A DNA stretch of 64,000 bases from Cupriavidus alkaliphilus (GTDB lineage Bacteria > Pseudomonadota > Gammaproteobacteria > Burkholderiales > Burkholderiaceae). The notes beneath the pieces were generated by a model that was not told the DNA's origin, made no database searches, and saw nothing but the letters and a program-made list of their open reading frames with translations. A program made the translations under genes and the position numbers. Shown here one piece after another: positions 39,980-49,934 of this stretch. The stretch is taken from the NCBI RefSeq assembly GCF_900094595.1, contig NZ_FMAD01000004.1, positions 186,001 to 250,000 on the forward strand, in the 5' to 3' direction. How positions within the stretch are numbered: the first letter of the stretch is position 1; each line of letters opens with the position of its first letter.

Positions 39980-41113
39980 ATGATTCGCGGCAATGACCCG
40001 ATCCTTCTGACCCCCGGCCCCCTGACCACCTCGCTCGCCACCAAGCAGGCCATGCTGCGCGACTGGGGCTCGTGGGACGCCGCCTTCAACACCATCACGC
40101 GCAGCCTGTGCGACGACCTGGTGCGCATCGTCCACGGCGAAGGCACCCACGTCTGCGTGCCGATGCAGGGCAGCGGCACCTTCTCGGTGGAAGCGGCGAT
40201 CGCCAACGTGGTGCCGCGCGACGGCAAGGTGCTGGTGCCGCAGAACGGCGCCTACTGCCAGCGCATCCTGAAGATCTGCAAGGTGCTCGGGCGCGCCAGC
40301 GTGGAACTGCCGATTCCGGAAGACCAGCCCGCCAGCGCCGCGCTGGTCGAGGAAGCGCTGCGGCGCGACCCGTCGATCACGCACGTGGCGCAGGTGCACT
40401 GCGAGACCGGCGCCGGCGTGCTCAACCCGCTGCAGGACATCGCCCTGCTGTGCCAGCGCCTGGGCAAGGGCCTGATCGTCGATGCCATGAGTTCGTTCGG
40501 CGCGCTCGAGATCGACGCGCGCACCATGCCGTTCGACGCGCTGGTGGCCGCCACCGGCAAGTGCATCGAGGGCGTGCCCGGCATGGGCTTCGTGCTGGTG
40601 AAGAAAGACGTGCTGGAAGCCAGCCAGGGCAACAGCCACTCGCTGGCGCTGGACCTCTATGACCAGTACGTCTACATGCAGAAGACCACGCAGTGGCGCT
40701 TCACGCCGCCGACGCACGTGGTGGCGGCATTCCGGGCCGCGCTGGACCAGTTCCTGGAAGAAGGCGGCCAGCCGGTGCGCGGCGCGCGCTATCGCCGCAA
40801 CTGCGACACGCTGGTGCAGGGCATGGCGGCACTGGGCTTCCGCGCCTTCCTGCCGGCAGCGGTGCAGGCACCGATCATCGTCACCTTCCATGCGCCGGCG
40901 GATGCGCGCTATGACTTCAAGACCTTCTACGGCAAGGTGCGCGAGCGCGGCTACATCCTTTATCCGGGCAAGCTGACCCAGGTGGAGACCTTCCGCGTGG
41001 GCTGCATCGGCGCCATCGACGACAACGAGATGCGCAACGTGGTGACGGCGATCGGCGAGGTGCTGCGCGAGATGGGGATCGACATGCAGGCGCAGCTGGC
41101 GGAGGCGGCGTAG
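39980..41113 (+). CDS. phnW: 2-Aminoethylphosphonate:pyruvate aminotransferase
   Basis: 377 aa fold-type I PLP enzyme. Begins [20 protein letters not shown], has the cofactor phosphate site [11 protein letters not shown], the Asp of [13 protein letters not shown] and the PLP lysine in [15 protein letters not shown]. Converts AEP and pyruvate to phosphonoacetaldehyde and alanine. ATG 39980 behind AGGAG, 37 bp after the permease. Product goes to PhnY and then PhnA on the other arm of the island. Confidence 0.95.
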   Translation: MIRGNDPILLTPGPLTTSLATKQAMLRDWGSWDAAFNTITRSLCDDLVRIVHGEGTHVCVPMQGSGTFSVEAAIANVVPRDGKVLVPQNGAYCQRILKICKVLGRASVELPIPEDQPASAALVEEALRRDPSITHVAQVHCETGAGVLNPLQDIALLCQRLGKGLIVDAMSSFGALEIDARTMPFDALVAATGKCIEGVPGMGFVLVKKDVLEASQGNSHSLALDLYDQYVYMQKTTQWRFTPPTHVVAAFRAALDQFLEEGGQPVRGARYRRNCDTLVQGMAALGFRAFLPAAVQAPIIVTFHAPADARYDFKTFYGKVRERGYILYPGKLTQVETFRVGCIGAIDDNEMRNVVTAIGEVLREMGIDMQAQLAEAA

Positions 41114-41141
41114 GTCAATTCCCTTCAACGCCCGGCAGCAA

Positions 41142-41173
41142 GCTCCCCTCTCCCGCCTGCGGGAGAGGGGAGC
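41142..41173. repeat. Intergenic palindrome, copy 2
   Basis: GCTCCCCTCTCCCGC, 2-nt loop, GCGGGAGAGGGGAGC: perfect 15-bp arms. It follows the phnW stop by 29 bp and could also terminate the operon. Best copy of the family in this window. Confidence 0.85.
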
Positions 41174-41234
41174 AAAGAAGCGGGTTCGGGAAACACCCTC
41201 GCGCACCAGCAGACCACAAGAACAACCTCTTTTC

Positions 41235-42086
41235 ATGTCCCTCCCCCCCGATTTCCACGGCCTCGCCTTTGCCGCCGTGATGCTGTCGGCGCTGATGCAT
41301 GCGTCGTGGAACGCCATCGTCAAGATCGGCGGCGACCGGCTGTCGTCGATGGCGCTGATCGACACCTTCTGCCTGCTGGTGGCGCTGCCCTTCCTGTTCC
41401 TGGTGCCCGTGCCGGCACCGCAGGTATGGCCGTTCCTGCTGGCCACGGTGGCGCTCGAGGTGGTCTACAAGCTGTCGCTGGTGGCCGCCTACAACCGCGG
41501 CGACTTCAGCCAGGCCTATCCGCTGATGCGCGGCTCGGCGCCGATGATGGTGGCCATCCTGCTGTTGCTGACCGGCAGCGAACGGCTGGGGCCGGGCGGC
41601 TATGCCGGCATCGCGCTGATCTGCTGCGGGCTGGTCAGCCTGGTGCACTGGCGCCGGCAGGCGCCCGACCTGCTCGGCTTCGCGCTGCTGGCGGGGGCCT
41701 GCCTGGCGGGCGGCACCGTGATCGACGGCACCGCGGTCAAGCGCCATGGCGAGGTCCTGACCTACATCGTCTGGCTGCAGGCGATGTCGCATGTGTTCAT
41801 GCCCGGCTATGCCTTTGCCCGCCGCGGCACGGCACTGCTGGCGCTGCTGCGCACGGAATGGAAGCGCGCCGGCATCGGCGGCATCAATCGCGTGGGCTCG
41901 TATGCGCTGATGCTGTGGGCCATGACCATGGCGCCGGTGGCCAAGCTGGCGGCGCTGCGCGAGTCGAGCGTGATCTTCGCCGCGCTGCTGGGGCACTTCC
42001 TGCTGCGCGAGGCCTTCGACCGGCGCCGCGTGGTGGCGACCGCGCTGGTGCTGCTGGGCATCGTCACGCTGCAACTGGCGCGCTGA
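41235..42086 (+). CDS. EamA/DMT-family transporter
   Basis: 283 aa, about ten membrane helices in two homologous halves typical of EamA proteins (LMHASWNAIVKIGGDRLSSM in helix 1; LREAFDRRRVVATALVLLGI at the end). Substrate unknown; such proteins export amino acids or metabolites. It lies behind phnW but beyond a palindrome, so co-transcription is uncertain. Similar transporters accompany some AEP clusters. Confidence 0.85.
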   Translation: MSLPPDFHGLAFAAVMLSALMHASWNAIVKIGGDRLSSMALIDTFCLLVALPFLFLVPVPAPQVWPFLLATVALEVVYKLSLVAAYNRGDFSQAYPLMRGSAPMMVAILLLLTGSERLGPGGYAGIALICCGLVSLVHWRRQAPDLLGFALLAGACLAGGTVIDGTAVKRHGEVLTYIVWLQAMSHVFMPGYAFARRGTALLALLRTEWKRAGIGGINRVGSYALMLWAMTMAPVAKLAALRESSVIFAALLGHFLLREAFDRRRVVATALVLLGIVTLQLAR

Positions 42087-42184
42087 GCACTGACGGAACT
42101 GTTGCATTTTGCGTTGTTTATTGGCGTTTTGTGGCATACCATGGCAGGTATCCCCCACCGCCCTCGCCCCGCGCGTTGAACACC

Positions 42185-44665
42185 ATGTCCATCCCGTCCC
42201 AAACCCGCGTCGTCATCATCGGCGGCGGCATCATCGGCTGCAGCGTTGCCTACCACCTGACCCGGCTCGGCTGGACCGACGTGGTGCTGCTGGAGCAAGG
42301 CCAGCTGTCGTGCGGCACCACCTGGCACGCCGCCGGGCTGGTCGGCCAGCTGCGCTCGCAGGAAAGCATGACCCGGCTGATCCGCTATTCCACCCAGCTC
42401 TACAGCGAACTGGAAGCGGAAACCGGCCTCGGCACCGGCTGGAAGCAATGCGGCTCGCTGTCGGTCGCGCGCACCGCCGAGCGCATGACGCAATTGCGCC
42501 GCACCGCCGCGGTGGCGCGCGCCTATGGGGTGGAATGCGAGGTGATCTCGCCCGCGCAGGCCGGCGAGCTCTGGCCGGTGATGCGCACCGACGACCTGCT
42601 CGGCGCGGTCTGGCTGCCGGGCGACGGCAAGGCCAACCCGACCGACCTGACCCAGGCGCTGGCGCGCGGCGCGCGCAGCCGCGGCGCAAGGATTGCGCAG
42701 GACACCAGGATCACCGCGGTCCATGCCCGCGATGGCCGCGCCACCGGCGTCAGCTGGCGCAACAAGGCCGGCGACGAAGGCCGCATCGAAGCCGAGATCG
42801 TGGTCAATTGCGCGGGGCAGTGGGCACGGCAGGTGGGGCAGATGTGCGGCGTGACCGTGCCGCTGCATTCGGCCGAGCACTACTACATCGTCACCGAGCG
42901 CATTGCCGGCGTACACCCCGACCTGCCGGTGATGCGCGACCCCGATGGCTTCATCTACTTCAAGGAGGAAGTCGGCGGGCTGGTGATGGGCGGCTTCGAG
43001 CCGGACGCCAAGCCCTGGGGCATGCAGGGCATTCCCGAGCCGTTCGAATTCCAGCTGCTGCCGGATGACTGGGACCAGTTCCAGATCCTGATGGAAAACG
43101 CTCTGGTGCGCGTGCCGGCGCTGGAAACGGCGCAGGTCAAGCAGTTCTACAACGGCCCCGAATCGTTCACCCCGGACAACAACTTCATCCTGGGCGAGGC
43201 GCCGGAGCTGCGCAATTTCTACGTCGGCGCGGGCTTCAACTCGATGGGCATCGCCTCGGCCGGCGGCGCCGGCATGGCGCTGGCCGAATGGATCGTCGCG
43301 GGCGAGCCCACCATGGACCTGTGGCCGGTCGATATCCGCCGCTTCGCCGGCTTCAACGGCAACCAGAGCTGGCTGCACGACCGCGTCAAGGAAACGCTCG
43401 GGCTGCATTACGCGATGCCGTGGCCGAACCGCGAACTGGAGACCGCGCGGCCGTTCCGCCGTTCCCCGCTGTATGCGCACCTGCGCGACGCCGGCGCCAA
43501 TTTCGGCAGCAAGATGGGCTGGGAGCGGCCCAACTTCTTCGCGCCGCCGGGCACATCGCCGCAGATCGAATACGCCTTCGGCCAGCAGAACTGGCTGCCG
43601 TGGAGCGGCGCCGAGCACCGTGCCTGCCGCGAGGGCGTGGCGCTGTTCGACATGAGCTCGTTCTCCAAGTACCTGGTCAAGGGCGCCGATGCCGAGGCGG
43701 TGCTGCAGTCCGTGATGAGCAACGACGTGGCGGTGCCGCCCGGACAGAGCGTCTACACCGCGATGCTCAACGAGCGCGGCACCTATGAGTCCGACCTGAC
43801 CGTGACGCGGCTGGCGCGCGACCAGTACCTGGTGGTGACCGGGTCGGCGCAGACCACGCGCGACTTCAGCTATATCGAGCGGCTGATCCCCGGGGACCAG
43901 CGCTGCGTGATCGTCGACGTCACCGGCCAGTACGCGGTGCTGGCGGTAATGGGGCCGCGCTCGCGCGAGCTGCTGCAGAAGGTGTCGCGCGCGGATTTCT
44001 CCAACCAGGGCTTTCCCTTCGGCAGTTCGCGCGAGATCGACCTCGGCTACGCCACCGTGCGCGCGACGCGGCTGACCTACGTCGGCGAGCTGGGGTGGGA
44101 ACTATACGTGCCGGTGGAATTCGCGGTGGGCGTGTACGAGACCCTGCATGAGGCCGGCCGCACGCTCGGCCTGGTCAACGCCGGCTACTACGCGATCGAG
44201 TCGCTGCGGCTGGAAAAGGGCTACCGCGCCTGGGGCCGCGAGCTGTCGCCGTCGGTCAACCCGTTCGAGGCGGGACTGTCGTTCGCCTGCAAGCTGGCCA
44301 GCGGCATCGACTTCCGCGGGCGTGAAGCGCTGCTGCAACTGCGCCAGGCGGGCGCGCCCACGCGACGCATGGTGGTGGTGACGGTGGATGGCGCCAGCGA
44401 CGCCATGCTGTGGGGCGGCGAGGCCGTGCTGCGCACCGGCCCCGACGGCAGCGTGCGCGCGGTGGGATCGCTCAGTTCCGCCGCCTTCGGCCATACGCTC
44501 GGCTGCCCGGTCGGCATGGCGCTGCTGGCGCGCGAGGACGGGCCGGCCGATGCGGCATGGCTGGAAGCCGGCAGCTACCACGTCGACCTCGCCGGCGCCC
44601 TGCTGCCCGCGCGCGTGCACCTGCGCGCGCCCTACGATCCGGCCTCGGCGCGCCCGAAGGCCTGA
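42185..44665 (+). CDS. FAD/folate-dependent demethylating oxidoreductase, dimethylglycine/sarcosine dehydrogenase-like
   Basis: 826 aa from ATG 42185. N-terminal DAO domain with the FAD motif VVIIGGGIIGCSVAYHL and CGTTWHAAGLVGQLR (flavin-attachment His region); then an FAO central domain; then GcvT-fold folate domains (about 440-800: ACREGVALFDMSSFSKYLVK; YVGELGWELYVPVEFA; ESLRLEKGYRAWGREL). Such enzymes oxidise N-methyl amines and pass the methyl group to tetrahydrofolate. The AT-rich stretch at 42100-42150 probably holds its promoter. Substrate unknown; an N-methylated aminophosphonate is suggested by context only. Confidence 0.85.
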   Translation: MSIPSQTRVVIIGGGIIGCSVAYHLTRLGWTDVVLLEQGQLSCGTTWHAAGLVGQLRSQESMTRLIRYSTQLYSELEAETGLGTGWKQCGSLSVARTAERMTQLRRTAAVARAYGVECEVISPAQAGELWPVMRTDDLLGAVWLPGDGKANPTDLTQALARGARSRGARIAQDTRITAVHARDGRATGVSWRNKAGDEGRIEAEIVVNCAGQWARQVGQMCGVTVPLHSAEHYYIVTERIAGVHPDLPVMRDPDGFIYFKEEVGGLVMGGFEPDAKPWGMQGIPEPFEFQLLPDDWDQFQILMENALVRVPALETAQVKQFYNGPESFTPDNNFILGEAPELRNFYVGAGFNSMGIASAGGAGMALAEWIVAGEPTMDLWPVDIRRFAGFNGNQSWLHDRVKETLGLHYAMPWPNRELETARPFRRSPLYAHLRDAGANFGSKMGWERPNFFAPPGTSPQIEYAFGQQNWLPWSGAEHRACREGVALFDMSSFSKYLVKGADAEAVLQSVMSNDVAVPPGQSVYTAMLNERGTYESDLTVTRLARDQYLVVTGSAQTTRDFSYIERLIPGDQRCVIVDVTGQYAVLAVMGPRSRELLQKVSRADFSNQGFPFGSSREIDLGYATVRATRLTYVGELGWELYVPVEFAVGVYETLHEAGRTLGLVNAGYYAIESLRLEKGYRAWGRELSPSVNPFEAGLSFACKLASGIDFRGREALLQLRQAGAPTRRMVVVTVDGASDAMLWGGEAVLRTGPDGSVRAVGSLSSAAFGHTLGCPVGMALLAREDGPADAAWLEAGSYHVDLAGALLPARVHLRAPYDPASARPKA

Positions 44666-44996
44666 ACGCAAGGGGCCCGAACGAAAAGCCGGCAGGGACT
44701 ATTCGCGCCGGCTGATAACCACTATTCAAGGCCCTGCCTTGAGGTAAACCCTAGGCCACGGCGACAATCGCGGGGTCAGCGCAGCCGTTCAGCGCCAGGA
44801 CCATGACAACCATGCCCCGCCCCGATTCACCCGCGCCGCAGCCGTAGTGACTGGCGGCTCGCCATGCCCTGCAGCGGCCGCACCATCGCGGCCGCGCTCC
44901 CTGAACACCTGAACCGTATCCGCGCCAGCCCCAGGGGCTGGCCCGCGGATGGCTGCCCCCTTGCCGCGACATCTTGCGCAATCCCCAAGGAAATCC
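44666..44996. other. 331-bp intergenic region before the molybdenum hydroxylase operon
   Basis: No gene. Contains a loose hairpin GCCGGC/GCCGGC (44688-44712) and a compact one, TCAAGG-CCCTG-CCTTGA (44726-44742), in the position expected of a terminator for the preceding gene, but neither has a U-tract. Only very short reading frames follow up to the ribosome site AAGGAAA. Confidence 0.45.
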
Positions 44997-47840
44997 ATGC
45001 CCAGCTTCAACCCTTCACGACGCACCTTTCTCAAAGCCAGCGTCGTGGCCGGGGTGTCGGTCTATATCGCACCCATCGGCGGCAAGGCTTTCGCGGCCTT
45101 GTTCGAAGACAAGATCCTGACCCCCGTGCAGTGGGACGCCAAGGCCGGCGCCCCCAGGTTCCGCATCGACGGCATCGCCAAGGTCACCGGCGCCAAGGTG
45201 TTTGCGCGCGATATCCGCTCGCGCGACATGCCGCACTGGCCGCAACAGCAGTCGCACGCCTTTATCCTGCGCGCAACCCAGGCCGACCGCCTCTATACCG
45301 GCTTCGACCTCGGCGTGCTGGGCGACGAACTCAAGCCCGACCGCGTCGTCACCGCCGACGACCTGGCCCGCGACGGCGTCGCCTTCCCCGCCTTCTACGG
45401 CGACGACATGCTGCTGCCCGCCGGCAAGACGCCGGCCTACCTGGGCCATGCGGTAGCGATCCTGATCTACCACGACTTCGCGCGCTTCCGCTTTGCCAAG
45501 GACAAGCTCAAGTTCCGCGACGACGTGATCCGCTATGGCGCGAAGACCGGCCCGCTGGAGCGCGATCCGTGGGGCACCTTCCGCTTCGTGCGCGTGGGCG
45601 GCGCCACACCCTACGCGGACGACGTGTTCTCCAGCCTGAAGCATGCGCTGGTGTTCCCCAGCATGATGCGCAAGCACGAGCCGGTCTGGCCGGACGGCAA
45701 GGACCACGGCCAGCTCGGCGAACAGGGCATGCACCACGCCGCGCGGATCCGCGCGCAACTGGCAAAGCCGTCCGACGACTGGCTGGTGCTGGAGCGCGAG
45801 TACAACTCGCAGTCGGCCGACACCGCCGCGCTCGAGCCCGACAACGCCAACTGCTGGTACGACGCCGCCGCGCAGGCGCTGCACATGGTGGTGCCGACGC
45901 AAGGGCCGAACGAGGTCGCCGAAAGCGTGGCCGAGTTGCTGGCGAAGGCCAGGGGCGCGTTCCCGGTGAAGCAGGTATTCCTGCACCCGTGCTACACGGT
46001 CGGCTACGGCTCCAAGGACCACTACAACTTCCCGTTCTATGGCCTGGTCGCGGCGCTGTACGCCGACGGCAAGCCGGTGCGGCTGGCCAACGACCGCTAC
46101 GAGCAGTTCCAGACCTCGATCAAGCGCCACGCCTTCAGGATGCGCTACCGCATTGCCGTAGACCGCAAGACCGGCCTGTTCCAGGCCTTCCAGGGCGACC
46201 TGCAGGCCAACGGCGGCGGGCGCTCCAACTTTTCGCCGTCGGTGGCGATGGTCGGCGCCACGGCGGCGCAATCGATCTATTACTTCCCGAACAACGACCT
46301 CACCGCCGTGGCGATCGCCTCGCGCGCCGTCGACGCGGGCTCGGCGCGCGGCTACGGCACGCTGCAGAGCATGGCCGCGACCGAGATGATGGTCGACGAG
46401 TTCGCCGAGCAGCTCAAGCTCGACCCGATCGAGTTCCGTCTGAAGAACGCGCTGCGCTCGGGGATGAAGAACACGCAGGGCGCGATCCCCGCCGGCGCGA
46501 TCCGCGTCGACGAGGTGCTGGAGGCGGCGAAGGCCTATCCGCTGTGGACCAACCGCGCCGGCAAGAAGGCGGAGTATGAAGCCGCCAACCCCGGCCGCCG
46601 CTATGGCGTGGGCTTTGCCTGCGTGCAGAAGGACTTCGGCACCGGCGCGGAAGCGTCGTTCGCCAAGGTCGAGCTGAAGGCCGACGGCAGCATCGTGCTG
46701 CATCACTCCGGCGCCGAGATCGGCACCGGCATGTCGACCTCGCAGGCCGCCGCGGTGGCGCGCTGGCTGGGCAAGCCGGCGGGCGAGGTGCGCACCTCCG
46801 TCACCGACTGGACCGACCTGCCGGTGACCACCTCCGGCGACCCCTACCTGATGAGCCAGGCCGAGCAGGACAGGCTGTCGGCCAATCCCCGCTGGTCGCC
46901 GGCCTATGCGTCGCCCGCCAGCGCCACCAACTCGGCTTACTACTTCACGCACAGCACGCGCGAGGCCGCCCGCGTGGTGTTCCTGCACGGCCTGTGGCCG
47001 GCGGCGATGGCGATCTGGAGCCAGGGCATCGGCGGCGGCCAGGCGGCCTCGCTGGTGGTGCGCGTGGAAGACGCGCGCTGGGTCGACGGCAAGCTCAGCG
47101 CCGGCGGCCTGCAGGCGCTGCCGTTCGAGCAGCTCGCAAGCAAGGCGCACGAGCTGGGGCTGGTGACCGGCGCCACCGTGCACGCCTTCAACCGCTGGCA
47201 ATGGAGCGAAGCCGATTTCGACATCAACGGACACGCCACGCGCCTGCCGGTGGACGGCTTGTCGGTGCGCTACGGCGATGGCGCCAATGGCATCGATCTC
47301 GCGCGCAAGGCGCGCATGCGCACCCCCGGCGGCTGGCATGTGCTCGATCGCAACAAGGTCTATATCGCGTCCACGCAGCGCAACAACGCCGCGGTGACCT
47401 ACTACAGCGCGGTGGGCACCTTCGTCGAGCTGTCGGTGCACGAGGCCAGCGGCAAGGTGGAAATCCTGTCGCACCACTCGATCATGGAATGCGGCACGCA
47501 GCTGTCGCCCCAGCTGGTGTCGGGCCAGCTGCAGGGCGGCATTGCCATGGGTATCGGCCACGCGCTGCATGAATACCTGCCGCTGTACGAGGACGGCCCC
47601 GGCAACGGCACCTGGAACTTCAACCGCTACCACCTGCCGCGCGCCAGCGACGTGGCGGTGTGGCGCCAGACCGGCACGGTGCTGCCGCCGGTCACGGAAA
47701 CCGACCCGCCCAAGGGCATCGCCGAGGTGGTGATGATCCCGGTGGTGGGCGCCATCGTCAACGGCATCGCGCATGCCATCGGCCACCGCTTCACCGACCT
47801 GCCGGTGACGGCGGACAAGATCCAGGAGGTACTCGCATGA
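44997..47840 (+). CDS. Periplasmic molybdenum hydroxylase, large molybdopterin subunit (IorB/aldehyde oxidase type)
   Basis: 947 aa from ATG 44997 (AAGGAAA upstream). A Tat signal, PSRRTFLKASVVAGVSVYIA, opens the protein, so the folded complex is exported. It then shows the xanthine dehydrogenase-family order: FRIDGIAKVTGAKVFARDIR, cofactor loops GAEIGTGMSTSQ and LQGGIAMGIGHAL, and the catalytic glutamate in PKGIAEVVMIPVVGA. Likely oxidises an aldehyde or N-heterocycle at the periplasmic face. ATGA overlap with the next gene. Confidence 0.88.
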   Translation: MPSFNPSRRTFLKASVVAGVSVYIAPIGGKAFAALFEDKILTPVQWDAKAGAPRFRIDGIAKVTGAKVFARDIRSRDMPHWPQQQSHAFILRATQADRLYTGFDLGVLGDELKPDRVVTADDLARDGVAFPAFYGDDMLLPAGKTPAYLGHAVAILIYHDFARFRFAKDKLKFRDDVIRYGAKTGPLERDPWGTFRFVRVGGATPYADDVFSSLKHALVFPSMMRKHEPVWPDGKDHGQLGEQGMHHAARIRAQLAKPSDDWLVLEREYNSQSADTAALEPDNANCWYDAAAQALHMVVPTQGPNEVAESVAELLAKARGAFPVKQVFLHPCYTVGYGSKDHYNFPFYGLVAALYADGKPVRLANDRYEQFQTSIKRHAFRMRYRIAVDRKTGLFQAFQGDLQANGGGRSNFSPSVAMVGATAAQSIYYFPNNDLTAVAIASRAVDAGSARGYGTLQSMAATEMMVDEFAEQLKLDPIEFRLKNALRSGMKNTQGAIPAGAIRVDEVLEAAKAYPLWTNRAGKKAEYEAANPGRRYGVGFACVQKDFGTGAEASFAKVELKADGSIVLHHSGAEIGTGMSTSQAAAVARWLGKPAGEVRTSVTDWTDLPVTTSGDPYLMSQAEQDRLSANPRWSPAYASPASATNSAYYFTHSTREAARVVFLHGLWPAAMAIWSQGIGGGQAASLVVRVEDARWVDGKLSAGGLQALPFEQLASKAHELGLVTGATVHAFNRWQWSEADFDINGHATRLPVDGLSVRYGDGANGIDLARKARMRTPGGWHVLDRNKVYIASTQRNNAAVTYYSAVGTFVELSVHEASGKVEILSHHSIMECGTQLSPQLVSGQLQGGIAMGIGHALHEYLPLYEDGPGNGTWNFNRYHLPRASDVAVWRQTGTVLPPVTETDPPKGIAEVVMIPVVGAIVNGIAHAIGHRFTDLPVTADKIQEVLA

Positions 47841-48397
47841 GCATCGCCACCCAACCCATCACGCTCAACATCAACGGCAAGGACGTCGGCCCCGTCGACG
47901 TGCCCGAAGGCCTGATGATGATCGATTTCCTGCACGAATACCTGGATCTGACCGGCTCGCGCCTGGGCTGTGGCCAGGGTATCTGCCACGCCTGCGTGGT
48001 CATCCACGACAAGCCGGACGGCACCAGCGAGGAAGTGCGCAGCTGCATCACCGGCGCGCACTGGTTCAACGGCCGCAAGGTGCGCACCGTGGAAGGCCAC
48101 GGCAAGCGCAACGAGCAAGGCGAGGTGGTCGAGCTGACGCCGGTGCAGCAGAAGTTCCTGGAGCATTTCAGTTTCCAGTGCGGCTACTGCACGCCGGGCT
48201 TTGTCAACGGCGCCACCATCCTGGTGGAGCAGCTCAAGCGCAAGCCGGTGCCGAAGGACCAGGTCGAGGCCACCATCACCCAGGCGCTGGACGGCCATAT
48301 CTGTCGCTGCACCGGCTACGTGCGCTACTACGAGGCGGTCAAGGCCGTGATCACCAGCACGCCGGGCCTGGTGCTGGACAGCGGGAGCGAAAAGTGA
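47837..48397 (+). CDS. [2Fe-2S] subunit of the molybdenum hydroxylase (IorA type)
   Basis: 186 aa. Plant-ferredoxin cluster CGQGICHACVV...C and all-helical second cluster CGYC...CRC, the eight cysteines of this family. It has no signal peptide and probably leaves the cell together with the Tat-tagged large subunit. ATG 47837 overlaps the preceding stop; AGGAGG is just upstream. Confidence 0.92.
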   Translation: MSIATQPITLNINGKDVGPVDVPEGLMMIDFLHEYLDLTGSRLGCGQGICHACVVIHDKPDGTSEEVRSCITGAHWFNGRKVRTVEGHGKRNEQGEVVELTPVQQKFLEHFSFQCGYCTPGFVNGATILVEQLKRKPVPKDQVEATITQALDGHICRCTGYVRYYEAVKAVITSTPGLVLDSGSEK

Positions 48398-49680
48398 TGC
48401 AGCGCACGCCCCTGATGATCGCCACGCGCGCCGCGCTGGCAGCGCTGACCGCGGCCGCGGTCATGGCCGGCTGCGGCAGCCGCACCGAAGCCATTGCCCC
48501 CGCCGCCGACCACGCCCCCAAGGCGCAGCTGTCAGCCGCCGAGCAGATCGCGCGCGGCCGCTACCTGGTGCGCGCCGCCGACTGCGCCGCCTGCCATACC
48601 GCGCCGCAGGGTGCGCCGTTCGCCGGCGGCGTGGAACTGGCCTCGCCCTTCGGCACCTTCTACGGCACCAACATCACGCCGGACAAGATCCACGGCATCG
48701 GCAACTGGAGCGCAGACGACTTCTACAAGGCGCTGCATGACGGCAAGGCGCCGGGCAAGCAGCTCTACCCGGCGATGCCGTACACCTCGTACCGCGGCCT
48801 GTCGCGCGCGGATTCGGATGCCATGTACGCCTACCTGATGCAGGTGAAGCCGGCCGCGGTGCCCAACCGCCCGCACGACCTGCAGTTCCCGTACAACCTG
48901 CGCTTCGCGCTGGCGGGCTGGAACCTGCTGTTCCTCGAGGACAAGCTGCCGGATGCTTCCAAGGGGAATTCGGCATCGTGGCAACGCGGCCGCTACCTGT
49001 CCAACGCGCTGGGCCACTGCGCCGAATGCCACACGCCGCGCGCGGCCTTCGGCCGGCTGGACCTGTCGAAGCCGCTGGCCGGCTCCGCGCTGGCGCGCGT
49101 CGGCGCGCCGGACATCACGCCCGCCGGCCTGGCCGCGCGCGGCTGGACCGCCGCCGACCTGCAGCAGTTCTTCGCCACCGGCATCGCGCCGCAAGGCTCG
49201 GCTTTCGGCGAGATGTACCCGGTGGTGCATCTGAGCAGCCAGTACCTGAACCAGGCCGACCTGGCCGCGATGACCACCTACCTGCTCGGCGACCAGCCGC
49301 CCGCGCCGCAGCCGGTCAAGGCCGTGAGCGCCGACGCCGCGCAACTGGCACCGGGCCGCCGCCACTACGTCGCCGTCTGCGCCGGCTGCCACGGCCGCGA
49401 GGGTGAAGGCAAGCCGCACGTGGCGGTGTCGATGGCCGGCAACTCGACGGTGCGCAACGCCGACGCGCGCAACCTGATCGTGTCGATGCTCGATGGGATC
49501 GGGGCGCAGCGCTTTCCGGGCGTGGAGGCGATGCAGGAAATGCCGGGCTTTGCCGACCGCATGAGCGACGAGGAGCTGGCGCAGCTGGCCAACTACCTGC
49601 GTGCGACGTGGGGTGGGCAGCCGGCCGATGTGAAGCCGGGCGATGTGAAGGCGCTGCGCGCGGCCGGTCCGGGGCATTAA
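48397..49680 (+). CDS. Triheme membrane-anchored cytochrome c of the molybdenum hydroxylase
   Basis: 427 aa. Three CxxCH heme sites, CAACH, CAECH and CAGCH, in the order of alcohol/aldehyde dehydrogenase cytochrome subunits. N-terminal lipoprotein-like signal (VMAGC, Cys26). Takes electrons from the 2Fe-2S subunit and passes them to the respiratory chain. TGATG overlap with the preceding gene completes a three-gene operon. Nearby palindrome copy 3 lies 35 bp past its stop. Confidence 0.92.
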   Translation: MQRTPLMIATRAALAALTAAAVMAGCGSRTEAIAPAADHAPKAQLSAAEQIARGRYLVRAADCAACHTAPQGAPFAGGVELASPFGTFYGTNITPDKIHGIGNWSADDFYKALHDGKAPGKQLYPAMPYTSYRGLSRADSDAMYAYLMQVKPAAVPNRPHDLQFPYNLRFALAGWNLLFLEDKLPDASKGNSASWQRGRYLSNALGHCAECHTPRAAFGRLDLSKPLAGSALARVGAPDITPAGLAARGWTAADLQQFFATGIAPQGSAFGEMYPVVHLSSQYLNQADLAAMTTYLLGDQPPAPQPVKAVSADAAQLAPGRRHYVAVCAGCHGREGEGKPHVAVSMAGNSTVRNADARNLIVSMLDGIGAQRFPGVEAMQEMPGFADRMSDEELAQLANYLRATWGGQPADVKPGDVKALRAAGPGH

Positions 49681-49714
49681 GGCCTGCCTGCGGCGCCCAA
49701 TCATCCGCCGGTTT

Positions 49715-49747
49715 GCTCCCCTCTCCCACTTCGCGGGAGAGGGGAGC
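49715..49747. repeat. Intergenic palindrome, copy 3
   Basis: GCTCCCCTCTCCC (49715-49727), 7-nt loop, GGGAGAGGGGAGC (49735-49747), perfect 13-bp arms. Same family as 41142-41173; probable terminator of the cytochrome operon. Confidence 0.85.
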
Positions 49748-49806
49748 GATTGCGAAGGCTGACAGCAAGCGCCAACGCTGTCGCTTAACAAACCTCGTCC
49801 CCCGAC

Positions 49807-49845
49807 TGTTCCAATCTGGGACACCCGCTGTCACGCGCTGGCACA
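49807..49845 (+). promoter_or_regulatory. Two 17-bp dyads, probable upstream activator sites
   Basis: TGTTCCAATCTGGGACA (49807-49823) and TGTCACGCGCTGGCACA (49829-49845), both TGT-N11-ACA. Their centres are 22 bp apart, two helical turns, and they end about 75 bp before the predicted sigma-54 -24 element. This is the layout of enhancer sites for an NtrC-type activator such as AcoR. Identity of the activator is inference. Confidence 0.55.
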
Positions 49846-49918
49846 CCTCACCCGACTCCGCGGCCAGATCTTCGGGCCCCTCCCCGCTTTTCCGCCTTTT
49901 TCGCACCCCGGCACATCC

Positions 49919-49934
49919 CGGCACACCTCTTGCG
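49919..49934 (+). promoter_or_regulatory. Sigma-54 (-24/-12) promoter of the aldehyde dehydrogenase operon
   Basis: CGGCACACCTCTTGCG: GG at 49920-49921 and GC at 49932-49933, the required 12-bp offset, with the flanking GGCAC and TTGC of the consensus. Transcription should start near 49945, about 55 nt before the ATG. Confidence 0.65.

Noticed and set aside
45015..47786. 923-codon leftward open frame opposite the molybdenum hydroxylase gene
   Set aside because: Antisense shadow; the sense frame has a Tat signal, family motifs and ATGA coupling.
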